From positions 1 to 15,346 of the forward strand of contig JBIIYJ010000112.1 in assembly GCA_044346855.1 (NCBI GenBank): a stretch of DNA of 15,346 nt. Direction: 5' to 3'. Shown piece by piece: positions 1 through 7,353 of the stretch. The notes below the pieces were generated by a model that worked only from the letters and a program-made list of their open reading frames with translations, was not told the DNA's origin and did not search any database. This DNA comes from CAIKKV01 sp044346855 (GTDB taxonomy: Bacteria; Verrucomicrobiota; Kiritimatiellia; CAIKKV01). Made by a program: the position numbers and the translations under genes. How positions within the stretch are numbered: position 1 is the stretch's first letter; each line of letters starts with the position of its first letter.

Positions 1-708
1 CGTCCGCTTGGTGACCCAGATCATGTTCTGGCCGACATAAAAGCTGACGTCCAGGTTGCGGCCGGCATAATCGAGCACCTCGCGCAGCGGCACGTTGGTG
101 ACGCTCATGGTCAGCTTCTGGCCGGTGCTGATGGAATCGTCGGCAATGATGTTGATGGCCGCGTTCGGAGCCGCACTCAGGGTCAGCCCCATGATGAACA
201 CGTTCAGGTCGGCTCCCTCGAGCGTCATCGAGACCGGCAGGCTCAACATGCCTTCCGCCTTGTTGTCGGGCGTCCGGATAACGGCGGGGGGCGCCTGGAT
301 GATCCGCCGGGTGCGGTAGGTGTCCGGGATGAGGCGGTTGTCGTCGACCTCCTGGGCGATCTTGCCCTCGGCCGCGACGATGGCCGCCGGAAGCACCTTT
401 TCACGCTGGGTCACCATCCGGTCGAGGATCGAGGTGCGCAATTCCTCCAGGCCGGCGGTGCCGGGGTTGATCCGGGCCTGCTCGGCCAGCGCCAGGAGGG
501 CTTCATTGTACCGCCCGGCATCCCGCTCCGTCCGGGCCTTCGCCATCAGGGGCGCCTCGGCCGGCAAGCCCGCCTTCTCACGGGCGGCAGCCGACGAGCG
601 GCCGGCCTCGGTCGTGTTGCAACCAAAGGGGGCGATGACCGCCACCGAAAATAATCCCACGAACAGGATCGCCAGGCGCGATCCCCTGCGTACGCCGAAA
701 GTTATCAT
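1..708 (-). CDS. Secretin-type protein (GspD/PilQ-like), N-terminal part, cut by window edge
   Basis: The frame is open from an ATG at 708-706 to the window edge (236 codons, no stop), so the C-terminus, including any secretin pore domain, lies outside. Residues 12-29 form a hydrophobic export segment ending in FGC (Cys30). It could be a lipoprotein signal, but Pro at -3 is a poor lipobox. Residues about 50-85 are helical and TPR-like (AGRYNEALLALAEQA). Residues about 165-236 resemble the secretin/TonB short N-terminal (STN) or N0 domain, with VPLREVLDYAGRNLDVSFYV followed by NMIWVTK. The ATG has a GGAG Shine-Dalgarno 8 nt upstream. The gene starts 39 nt after the pseudopilin stop on the same strand, so the two are probably co-transcribed. 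Family knowledge suggests an outer-membrane secretion or pilus channel; which system it belongs to cannot be decided without the rest. Confidence 0.75.
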   Translation of the reverse strand, partial: MITFGVRRGSRLAILFVGLFSVAVIAPFGCNTTEAGRSSAAAREKAGLPAEAPLMAKARTERDAGRYNEALLALAEQARINPGTAGLEELRTSILDRMVTQREKVLPAAIVAAEGKIAQEVDDNRLIPDTYRTRRIIQAPPAVIRTPDNKAEGMLSLPVSMTLEGADLNVFIMGLTLSAAPNAAINIIADDSISTGQKLTMSVTNVPLREVLDYAGRNLDVSFYVGQNMIWVTKRT

Positions 709-747
709 GTGTCTGACTCCGAAACTTACCGTCCCCCGAAGGCACCG

Positions 748-1446
748 CTATGGTTCATATGTCTGCTCCGACAAGGGCCTATCCCAAGCAAAAGACGAAC
801 GGAAAACATTTCCGGCATAGGCGAGATTGATCATCAGCCCTGACGTTTGCTTTACCCCTTTTTCATCGATGTGGGACCAGGACTGTTCGGGCCAGTGATT
901 AAAACAGCTCACGATGGGGAAAAATGTCTGAGCATAGGGCTCCGTATGGATGGCGTCCCCTTTTTCCATCTGGACCTTCTTGACATTGGCCCACGTGTTC
1001 GCGATGTTTTCCGGAAGCGTGACGTAACTGTCTTTGTTCCAGGAGCAGGGAGCGGCGCAGAACTGGTAGAGGTAGCTGCAGGGGAATCCGTTGACGGTGA
1101 TCTCGTCCGTCTCCTCGAACTGGTCGCCGTAATTGGCCGGCAACACTTCCGGCCTCGACCCGTCATGCCCCTCGCTCATGTCGGACTTGCACAGATACGT
1201 TTTGGTGGAGTTGACATACTTGGGTCTGAGGCTGGAAAGCCAGGGCGGAACCTGGTCATCCCCTTTATCCTGGCGATAGAGCATCAACCCCACCGAAAAC
1301 TCCTTCAAGTTGTTCTCGCAATGGGTCTGGCGGGCCCGCTCGCGGGCCTTCGAAAGAACGGGCATCAGCAAGCCAGCCAGAACACCGATAATGGCGATGA
1401 CCACCAGCAGCTCGATTAAGGTAAAAGCTCGGGCTTGATTTTTCAT
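748..1446 (-). CDS. Type II secretion/type IV pilus-like pseudopilin (prepilin N-terminal methylation motif)
   Basis: The N-terminus is MKNQARA followed by FTLIELLVVIAIIGVLAGLL, the classic prepilin peptidase recognition and hydrophobic helix, with Glu at mature position 5. The residue before the cleavage site is Ala rather than Gly; AFTLIELL forms are common in PVC bacteria. A basic amphipathic continuation (LSKARERARQTHCENNLKEF) is followed by a globular domain with several Cys. The C-terminal LAYAGNVFRSSF resembles a decayed version of the FADGHV-type end seen in PVC pseudopilins. The frame extends upstream to an ATG at 1458 and a GTG at 1479. The ATG at 1446 is preferred because it gives a short 7-residue leader, but no start has a good Shine-Dalgarno. 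It probably forms an operon with the secretin-like gene downstream. It may act as a secretion pseudopilin or a surface filament subunit. Confidence 0.85.
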   Translation of the reverse strand: MKNQARAFTLIELLVVIAIIGVLAGLLMPVLSKARERARQTHCENNLKEFSVGLMLYRQDKGDDQVPPWLSSLRPKYVNSTKTYLCKSDMSEGHDGSRPEVLPANYGDQFEETDEITVNGFPCSYLYQFCAAPCSWNKDSYVTLPENIANTWANVKKVQMEKGDAIHTEPYAQTFFPIVSCFNHWPEQSWSHIDEKGVKQTSGLMINLAYAGNVFRSSFAWDRPLSEQTYEP

Positions 1447-1493
1447 GAAACGAACCATGTCCGCAAAAAAACCTTTCACATTCTATGGGTAAA

Positions 1494-1522
1494 ATAATAG
1501 CCGCAAGGCCCATTCCATGCAA
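1494..1522 (-). promoter_or_regulatory. Candidate sigma70-type promoter for the pseudopilin gene
   Basis: On the minus strand TTGCAT (1522-1517) lies 17 bp from TATTAT (1499-1494). The -10 matches consensus at 5 of 6 positions; the -35 only at its TTG. Transcription would begin near 1487. That leaves almost no leader for the GTG at 1479 but a normal leader for the ATGs at 1458 and 1446. The rest of the 1480-1646 divergent region is AT-rich, and I see no convincing promoter for the plus-strand operon in it. Confidence 0.4.
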
Positions 1523-1646
1523 TGCATTTAATCGAGAGCCGGAAATAATAATTTGCCCGATGTAATCGTTTTATCTTCTTAACCCGACAATCTGAAAACG
1601 ACCGCATGTTCGGGATGGCTTTTTCATCGAATCGCGTTTATCCTAG

Positions 1647-3812
1647 ATGATTGCAACAACCCACCTGCGACGGAACATGAGGCTACGGCAGCTACTACTA
1701 TTTTTGGCCGCGTTCGGGGCCGGCGGCGGAGCGGTCGAGGCCGTGACGCCGGCGTGGGCGTTTGCCGATTATCCCTGCCGCCTCCAGTTCTCCTGCGCGT
1801 TCGCCACCAACGGGGCGACCATCCTGCCGTTCTACCACAAGGATCTCGGCTTCGAGCCCGAGGCCTTCCGCCTCTCCGGCCCGCCCCCGGCCAACGCCGA
1901 ACTGGAATGGCGCCCGCTCGGGAAAACGCCCGACCGCACGCTGATCCTGGTCCAGCTGGATCAATTCTACAACCGGACCGTGACGCTCCAGGCCTACGCC
2001 GCGCCGGCCGGCGTGCCGCGGACGGGCCTGAACCCGGAGCTCCGGCCCGTTTTCCCCCTCGCGGCCGTGATCCAGCCCAACAATTCCCGGTTTCGCGGGA
2101 CGCCCGACACGGTCGACCGCCTTCTTTACATGATGCAAAGCAATCCCCGCCCGGGTTACGTGGCCCCCCTGGCCTCGCTCCCCCCCGCCCTTCCCCGCAC
2201 CGAGCGCTCCTGCCTCATCCAGCTTCACACCTATGTCCTCTGCCCGGCCGAAGGCGCCTACGGCTTCCGAGCCTCGGGCGCCACACCCCTGGCGGGCAGC
2301 CTCAACGGCGTGGCGCTGACCAACGGGCTGGCCATCGTCAACGGGCCCGACTGTGTTGCGGTGCGCCTCCTGACCGCCTCGCCCAACGGGCAGACCGGCC
2401 TCACGCTGGAGTGGCAGCCCCCGGGCGCGGCCGGCTACCAGCCCATCCCCGCCGCGGCCTTCGCCGGACCCGCACTGGCCGTGCCGCGCAAGGTGGAACG
2501 GCTCGACCGGACCCTGCAGCCGCAATTCGAGGCAACGCCAAACCAGCCCTACGCCTTCCGGAATCTGCCGGGCGTCTACTACCCCGTCACCTTCTCCGAC
2601 CGAAGCGAAAACTGGCTCCCCTACGCCCTGAACCAGGCGTGGTCCTTCGAGGACGGCCTCGTGATCACCAACCCCGCCCCCTCCCGCACCTTTTCCAATG
2701 CCGGCCCCCATGCGGTCACCCTCATCCTCGGGGACGAGCTCGGATTCACCACCTCCCTCACCCATGTGGTCGCCTGGGAGAACGCCATTCCCCGGCTGCA
2801 CCAGCTGGAAGCCTCGCCCTTCCCCCTGCAGCCGGCCGCCTACCGCATGGATGTGCTGGAGCCGGCCCTCATCACCCGGGGAAACTGGCCGGCCTCCCTG
2901 GACCTGCGCCTCACCGCCCGCCTGACGCGGCAGGACGGAACCGTCCAGACCCGGATCGAACGCCTCTACCCGTCCCACTCGCCGACCATCACGCGGATGG
3001 CCGCCTGCCCCGCAGGGGAGTTCGGCACGCTGGAATGGGCCATCGACCACCTGGGCGTCGTGCTCACCAACGGCGTCCTGGCCGCCCTGCAGACCCCCTT
3101 TCCAACCCGGCCGGTGCGGCTGGCGGTCGACCGGCTCCTGGACAATTCGGGCCGGCAGGTCGTGTATGTCGTGCCGCGCCGCCCCGCCGCCCCGACCGCA
3201 CCTTCCGCCGCCACCAACGCGCCCGTGGTCCTGATCGACGACTTCATCACCGCCCCCGCCGCGCCCGACCCCTCGGGAACGCCCGACGGTTTCCTGCCCC
3301 TCCTCGCGGAAACGGCCGGCCTGCCGATCCGCATCCTGCCTCTCGCCGACTGGCGGCAGCCGGCCGACGTCTGGAAGCCCCTGCTCAAGCTCGACGAGGT
3401 GCCGGCCCTGGCGCTCACGTCGACGCCCTGCCGCATCCTGCTGGCCCTCGGCGGCCAGGATTGCGCCTACGGCGTGGCCCCCGACCTCTTCGAGCGCCAG
3501 GCCGCCGTGCTGAGCGACCTGCTGCTCCAGGCGGGGCACCGCGTGGCCTGGGTCACGCCGCCCCCGTTCCCCGAGCGGCCGGACAAGGCCCGCCTGTACG
3601 CCTTCGCCATCCGGCGCGTGGCCGAGTCCCGCGGCCTGCCGGTGGCGGACCTGTTCAGCCTGTTCGCCGGCTCCGAGCAGGGGGAACGCGCCCTGTTCGA
3701 CCCGCTCCTCCCCGGCTGCCTCTCCGTCCAGGGGCGCCGGCTGGCGGCGGAAGGCATTGCAGACCAGCTTCGGCGCCCGCCGCCGCCAGGAGGACCCGTC
3801 CTTGAACCCTGA
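1647..3812 (+). CDS. Secreted multidomain protein with PA14-like, PKD-like and degenerate SGNH-hydrolase domains
   Basis: 721 residues. An N-terminal signal peptide (hydrophobic 15-38, basic residues before it) suggests export. Residues about 170-260 look PA14-like (HTYVLCPAEGAYGFRAS, then GSLNGVALTNG). Residues about 305-378 look PKD/Ig-like (TFSNAGPHAVTLILGDELG). Residues about 525-710 have the layout of an SGNH/GDSL hydrolase: VLIDDFITA where GDS is expected, LLALGGQD where GGND is expected, WVTPPP, and LSVQGRRLAAEGIADQL where DxxHP followed by G and a terminal helix is expected. The Ser, Asn, Asp and His positions all appear replaced, so it is probably not a hydrolase. The ATG at 1647 has no clear Shine-Dalgarno. 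The in-frame ATG at 1677, nearer the signal peptide, is possible. First gene of a five-gene overlapping operon. Domain calls are by eye; its role is unknown, perhaps glycan binding or acting as an acetylation scaffold. Confidence 0.7.
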   Translation: MIATTHLRRNMRLRQLLLFLAAFGAGGGAVEAVTPAWAFADYPCRLQFSCAFATNGATILPFYHKDLGFEPEAFRLSGPPPANAELEWRPLGKTPDRTLILVQLDQFYNRTVTLQAYAAPAGVPRTGLNPELRPVFPLAAVIQPNNSRFRGTPDTVDRLLYMMQSNPRPGYVAPLASLPPALPRTERSCLIQLHTYVLCPAEGAYGFRASGATPLAGSLNGVALTNGLAIVNGPDCVAVRLLTASPNGQTGLTLEWQPPGAAGYQPIPAAAFAGPALAVPRKVERLDRTLQPQFEATPNQPYAFRNLPGVYYPVTFSDRSENWLPYALNQAWSFEDGLVITNPAPSRTFSNAGPHAVTLILGDELGFTTSLTHVVAWENAIPRLHQLEASPFPLQPAAYRMDVLEPALITRGNWPASLDLRLTARLTRQDGTVQTRIERLYPSHSPTITRMAACPAGEFGTLEWAIDHLGVVLTNGVLAALQTPFPTRPVRLAVDRLLDNSGRQVVYVVPRRPAAPTAPSAATNAPVVLIDDFITAPAAPDPSGTPDGFLPLLAETAGLPIRILPLADWRQPADVWKPLLKLDEVPALALTSTPCRILLALGGQDCAYGVAPDLFERQAAVLSDLLLQAGHRVAWVTPPPFPERPDKARLYAFAIRRVAESRGLPVADLFSLFAGSEQGERALFDPLLPGCLSVQGRRLAAEGIADQLRRPPPPGGPVLEP
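3788..3794 (+). promoter_or_regulatory. Strong ribosome binding site that decides a TTG start
   Basis: CAGGAGGA lies inside the end of the upstream gene and 7 nt before the TTG at 3802. No ATG is available nearby in the glycosyltransferase frame, so this site fixes the start and produces an 11-nt gene overlap. Confidence 0.7.
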
Positions 3813-5202
3813 TCCCCTCGCCCTGGCCCGGCAGCGGCCGGAACTCAGCGCCGTCAGGCCCTTCTGGCGCAACCAGATCGTCGCCATGGCCTCGGGCCTG
3901 GCCCTCTTCGCGCTGCTGGGCCTCTGGCAGCCCCTGGCGGCCGGGCAGCTCTTCGTGGCCGTCGCCACCCTGTTCTACATTTTGATCTCCTGCTACAAGC
4001 TCCTGCTCATCTACTGCTCGGTCCGCTACGATTCGGAGATCCGCATCCCGCCCGCGGAAATCGCCGCGCTGGACGAGGCGAGCCTGCCCGTCTTCTCCAT
4101 CCTGATCCCGCTCTACCACGAGTCGGAGTCGGTCGGCTCGCTCGTCCGCTTCCTCCGCCGCCTCGACTACCCGCGCGACAAGCTGGACATCCAGCTGCTG
4201 CTCGAGGAGGACGACACCCAGACCCGCGAGGCGGTCGCCGCGGTGGAGCTGCCGCCGGAATTCCGCTGCACCGTCGTGCCGGTCTCGCAGCCCCGCACCA
4301 AGCCGAAGGCCTGCAACATCGGCCTCGCCTACGCGCGGGGCGAGTTCCTGGTCATCTACGACGCCGAGGACCAGCCGGAGAGCGACCAGCTAAAGAAGGC
4401 CGTGGCCGGCTTCCGCCGCTGCGGCCCGGAGATCGTCTGCCTCCAGTCCAAGCTGAACTTCTACAATCCCCGGCAGAACATCCTGACCCGCTTCTTCAGC
4501 GCCGAGTATTCCGCCTGGTTCGACCTCTCGCTGCCCGGCCTCTCGAGCCTGCGCGCGGTGATCCCGCTGGGCGGCACGTCGAACCATTTCCGCACCGCCC
4601 CGCTCCGCGAGCTGCTGGGCTGGGACGCCTACAACGTGGCGGAGGACTGCGACCTGGGCATCCGGATCTGCCGGCGCGGCTGGAAGACGCGGATGCTCGA
4701 CACGACGACGTGGGAGGAGGCCTGCGGCGACTACGCGTTCTGGATCCGGCAGCGGACCCGCTGGTTCAAGGGCTACATGCAGGCCTGGTTCGTCCACACG
4801 CGCCAGCCCGCGCGGCTGGCCCGCGAGCTCGGCTGGCTCAATACCTTCCATTTCCTGATGCTGGTGGGCGGCATGCTCTTCTGCCTGCTCGCCAATCCCG
4901 TCTTCTGGACCTTCACGGCCTTCTGGTTCGTCCACCGCTTCCAGGCGCTGGACGCCCTGTTCCCGCCGCCCATCTTCCTGATGGGCTCCTTCTGCCTCTT
5001 CCTCGGCAACTTCGCCTTCGTCTACGCCGGGGCGCTCGGCTGCTACCGCCGCCGCTATTTCGACCTCGTCAAGTTCGCCCTCCTCATGCCGCCCTACTGG
5101 TTCTTCATGAGCATCGCCGCCTGGCGCGCGCTCGGGCAGCTCATCACCAACCCCTTCAAATGGGAGAAGACCCAACATGGTCTGGCCGGCAAAAAAGCTT
5201 AG
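3802..5202 (+). CDS. Membrane-bound family 2 glycosyltransferase (BcsA/cellulose synthase-like superfamily)
   Basis: 466 residues from a TTG start. Two N-terminal membrane segments (about 26-46 and 48-72) precede a GT-A domain beginning FSILIPLYHE. Visible catalytic motifs are EEDD (135-138), DAED (187-190, the metal-binding DxD position), TSNHFR, AEDCDLG with the general-base Asp (about 280-286) and QRTRW (317-321, the QxxRW acceptor/processivity motif). Three C-terminal membrane segments end in PFKWEKTQHG, a tail common in this family. The expected role is transfer of sugar from a nucleotide-sugar at the cytoplasmic face, possibly with extrusion of the chain. The TTG start is chosen because CAGGAGGA (3788-3794) lies 7 nt upstream; the frame extends further up, but only to another TTG without such a site. 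It overlaps the preceding gene by 11 nt and the next by 26 nt, indicating translational coupling. Donor and product are unknown. Confidence 0.9.
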   Translation: MNPDPLALARQRPELSAVRPFWRNQIVAMASGLALFALLGLWQPLAAGQLFVAVATLFYILISCYKLLLIYCSVRYDSEIRIPPAEIAALDEASLPVFSILIPLYHESESVGSLVRFLRRLDYPRDKLDIQLLLEEDDTQTREAVAAVELPPEFRCTVVPVSQPRTKPKACNIGLAYARGEFLVIYDAEDQPESDQLKKAVAGFRRCGPEIVCLQSKLNFYNPRQNILTRFFSAEYSAWFDLSLPGLSSLRAVIPLGGTSNHFRTAPLRELLGWDAYNVAEDCDLGIRICRRGWKTRMLDTTTWEEACGDYAFWIRQRTRWFKGYMQAWFVHTRQPARLARELGWLNTFHFLMLVGGMLFCLLANPVFWTFTAFWFVHRFQALDALFPPPIFLMGSFCLFLGNFAFVYAGALGCYRRRYFDLVKFALLMPPYWFFMSIAAWRALGQLITNPFKWEKTQHGLAGKKA

Positions 5203-6661
5203 CCTCGCCCTGCTTGCGGCCGCCGCGCTGGCCGGAATCGCCGTCGCCGCCCTGGTGGCGGCCGACTCCGTGCCCCTGGCGCCGGACTCCGTCATGCGCG
5301 AGGCGCTCTGCCGGCGCATGATCGCGGGCGCCACCGAGGGCCGCCAGGGGCTTGTCAGCTCCGCCTGGTTCGCCCCCCTGCCCACGCTGGCCCGCCTCCC
5401 CCTGGTCTACCTGCTGCCCGAGTCGCTGGCCGGGCTGCCCTCCCGGCTCGTGAGCCTGTTCTTCGGCCTCGCCGCCCTGGCGATCCTGGGGCGGACCGCG
5501 TGGCGCTGGGCCGGCGCCCTGCCCGCCGCCCTCGTCACGCTGGGGCTGGCGGCCCATCCGGCCTTCGCCGCCGCCTGCGTCGACGGGGGCGACGCCACCG
5601 CCGTCGCCTGCTTCCTTCTGCTCTGCGCCACCTCCTGGTCGCGCTGGGTTCTGGAGGACCGCCTGACCCACCTGAGCGCGATGAGCCTGGCGGCGGCGCT
5701 GCTCTGCCTGACCCGGCTCGAAATGGCCGGCTGGGCCGCCGCGGGCTTTGTCTTCGTCCTGCTGCACGAGGTGAACGCGCCGCGCCTGCCGGGCCAGCGC
5801 CAGGCGATCCTGATCCTGGGCCTGCTGCCGTGGGCCTACGGCGTCGGCCTGTGGATCCTGGGCAACTGGCTGATCATGGGCGACGCCGTCTACTTCCTGC
5901 GCGGCCTTGCCAGCCTCGCGCCCCCGGCCGACCGGCTCTTCCCCTCGCCCGCCCTTCCCGCGGCCGACCCGGCCTGGTGGCTGTCCCTCGCCGCCCCCGC
6001 CCTGCTGCTGCCGGCCGTCCTGCTGAAGCGGGAGTCCGCCGGCGTCTCGCTGGCGCTCCTGACGATCGCGGTCGCGGCGCTCGCGGCGGGGCTGGACCTC
6101 CTGGGCTGCCTCTGGGACGCCCCCGTCATCCTGCTCGGCGCGCCAGCCCTGGGCGCGGTCTGCCTGGCCCGCCTCGCGGGCCTGGTCCCGAAGCGGCTGC
6201 CCGCGGCCCGCAACGCGCTCGCGTGCCTCGGGCTCCTGGCGCCTATGCTGCTGCTCGGCCTGCGGCCCGCCGCCTGGAACCCGGCTCCGGCCGGTTTCGC
6301 CCCGCTCCGCGAGGACGGCCGCGAGATGCTGGCGGACATCCGCGGCACGGTGCAGGCGCAGACCCCGTTCGGCACCGTCTACGTGTGCGGCTACGAGGCC
6401 TTTCCCCTTCTCGACGGCGTGGCCGACCCGATGTTCCTGCGCGAGCTCGACTTCGACTTCGCCCGCGCGGCCCGGGAATACAAAGGCCGGACGCTGTTCC
6501 TGCTCATCCCCCGGCCCGAGGGCCGCGGGGCGACCGAGAGCATCCACCGGAAATTCCCCGGCATCTACGCCGCGGGCTTCGCCAACACGCTCTTCACCGG
6601 CAACTGGGGGCGGTGGCGCCTGTTCGAGCTGGTGGACAAACCCCGGGAGGACGACCTGTGA
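5177..6661 (+). CDS. Polytopic membrane protein, probable ArnT/PMT-like (GT-C fold) glycosyltransferase
   Basis: 494 residues with about ten hydrophobic segments (about 8-29, 86-105, 112-132, 139-153, 168-197, 208-227, 266-283, 289-309, 313-333, 345-362) and a C-terminal soluble domain of about 125 residues. The first loop carries acidic residues (APDSVMREA) followed by SAWFAPLPTLARLPLVYLLP. This resembles the first periplasmic loop of GT39/ArnT-like transferases, in which an acidic residue is catalytic and a W-x-PL motif follows. Family knowledge suggests a polyprenyl-phosphate sugar donor used on the periplasmic side. The start ATG has GGAGAAG 8 nt upstream and lies 26 nt inside the end of the GT2 gene. 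Its stop shares GTGA with the next start. The GT-C call rests on topology and loop pattern only; a generic membrane protein remains possible. Confidence 0.65.
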   Translation: MVWPAKKLSLALLAAAALAGIAVAALVAADSVPLAPDSVMREALCRRMIAGATEGRQGLVSSAWFAPLPTLARLPLVYLLPESLAGLPSRLVSLFFGLAALAILGRTAWRWAGALPAALVTLGLAAHPAFAAACVDGGDATAVACFLLLCATSWSRWVLEDRLTHLSAMSLAAALLCLTRLEMAGWAAAGFVFVLLHEVNAPRLPGQRQAILILGLLPWAYGVGLWILGNWLIMGDAVYFLRGLASLAPPADRLFPSPALPAADPAWWLSLAAPALLLPAVLLKRESAGVSLALLTIAVAALAAGLDLLGCLWDAPVILLGAPALGAVCLARLAGLVPKRLPAARNALACLGLLAPMLLLGLRPAAWNPAPAGFAPLREDGREMLADIRGTVQAQTPFGTVYVCGYEAFPLLDGVADPMFLRELDFDFARAAREYKGRTLFLLIPRPEGRGATESIHRKFPGIYAAGFANTLFTGNWGRWRLFELVDKPREDDL

Positions 6662-7353
6662 CCCGCACCCTTTTCCGCATTCTCGTGATGCTGCTGATCG
6701 GCGGCAGCCTCGTGGCGGCCCTCGTCCGCATCCAGCAAAACACCCGCGTGCTGCAGAAGGAAAACCGGACGCTCGCCGGCGCGGCCGCCGCCCGGGAAGA
6801 GAAGCTGGAGGCCGCCGTCCAGACGCAGGCCGCCCTCCAGACGGAGCTGGAGGCCGCCGCTGCCCGGCTGGCCGAGGCCACCAACGCCACCTCACTCCTC
6901 GCCGCCGAGCGGATCGACGCGCAGAACCGGCAGCACGAAAAGCTGCGCGGCGAAATCGCGCGGCTGTCGTCCGACAGCGTCGGCTTCGAAACCCAGCTCG
7001 CCGCGCTTCGGACCCAGCACCAGGAGCTCCAGGCGGCCCGGAACCAGGCCGACGGCGCGCTGAGGACCCTGCAGGCCGCCCACGCCGCCGCCAGCAACGA
7101 GATCGCGCGGCTGAAGGGCGCGGACGCCGACAAGGCTGCCCGGATCGCGACGCGCGACCAGGAGCTGGCCAACGTGCGCAGCGAGCTCGACGCCGCCAAG
7201 CGGTCGGTCCAGGAGCTGACGGCGGCCAAGACCTCGGCCGACCAGGCGCTCCAGGCCCTCCAGGCCAAATCGGGCGCCGACCAGGCCGAGCTGGCCGCCC
7301 TCCGCCAGCGCGTGGCGGAGCTCCAGCCCAAGCCCGCGGAGGCTTCGAAATGA
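6658..7353 (+). CDS. Membrane-anchored coiled-coil protein
   Basis: 231 residues from GTG. One N-terminal hydrophobic segment (about 6-23, FRILVMLLIGGSLVAALV) is followed by an uninterrupted Ala/Glu/Gln/Leu-rich region to the C-terminus with heptad-like spacing (for example QAALQTELEAAAARLAEA and LAALRQRVAELQPK), i.e. a long coiled coil facing the periplasm or the cytoplasm. The start is set by GGGAGG (6645-6650) 7 nt upstream of the GTG, which overlaps the previous stop as GTGA. The same frame stays open far upstream (from 5500), but that extension lies across the membrane-protein gene, is Arg/Pro/Gly-rich and is not believed. No enzyme motif is visible. By position it may organise or regulate the two neighbouring glycosyltransferases, as Wzz- or tape-measure-like coiled coils do; this is inference only. 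Confidence 0.75.
   Translation: MTRTLFRILVMLLIGGSLVAALVRIQQNTRVLQKENRTLAGAAAAREEKLEAAVQTQAALQTELEAAAARLAEATNATSLLAAERIDAQNRQHEKLRGEIARLSSDSVGFETQLAALRTQHQELQAARNQADGALRTLQAAHAAASNEIARLKGADADKAARIATRDQELANVRSELDAAKRSVQELTAAKTSADQALQALQAKSGADQAELAALRQRVAELQPKPAEASK

Noticed and set aside
847..1419. Plus-strand open frame opposite the pseudopilin
   Set aside because: The minus strand carries an unmistakable prepilin N-terminus; the opposite frame shows no family features.
1698..3968. Long minus-strand open frame across the secreted SGNH-like gene
   Set aside because: Low-complexity Gly/Arg/Gln composition, no motif, and opposite to a gene with clear domains; a GC-driven shadow. The same applies to 5156-7411 on the minus strand.
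5500..6657. Upstream extension of the coiled-coil frame on the plus strand
   Set aside because: It overlaps the whole membrane-protein gene and is Arg/Pro/Ala-rich; the GTG at 6658 has a proper ribosome site and begins the membrane anchor.
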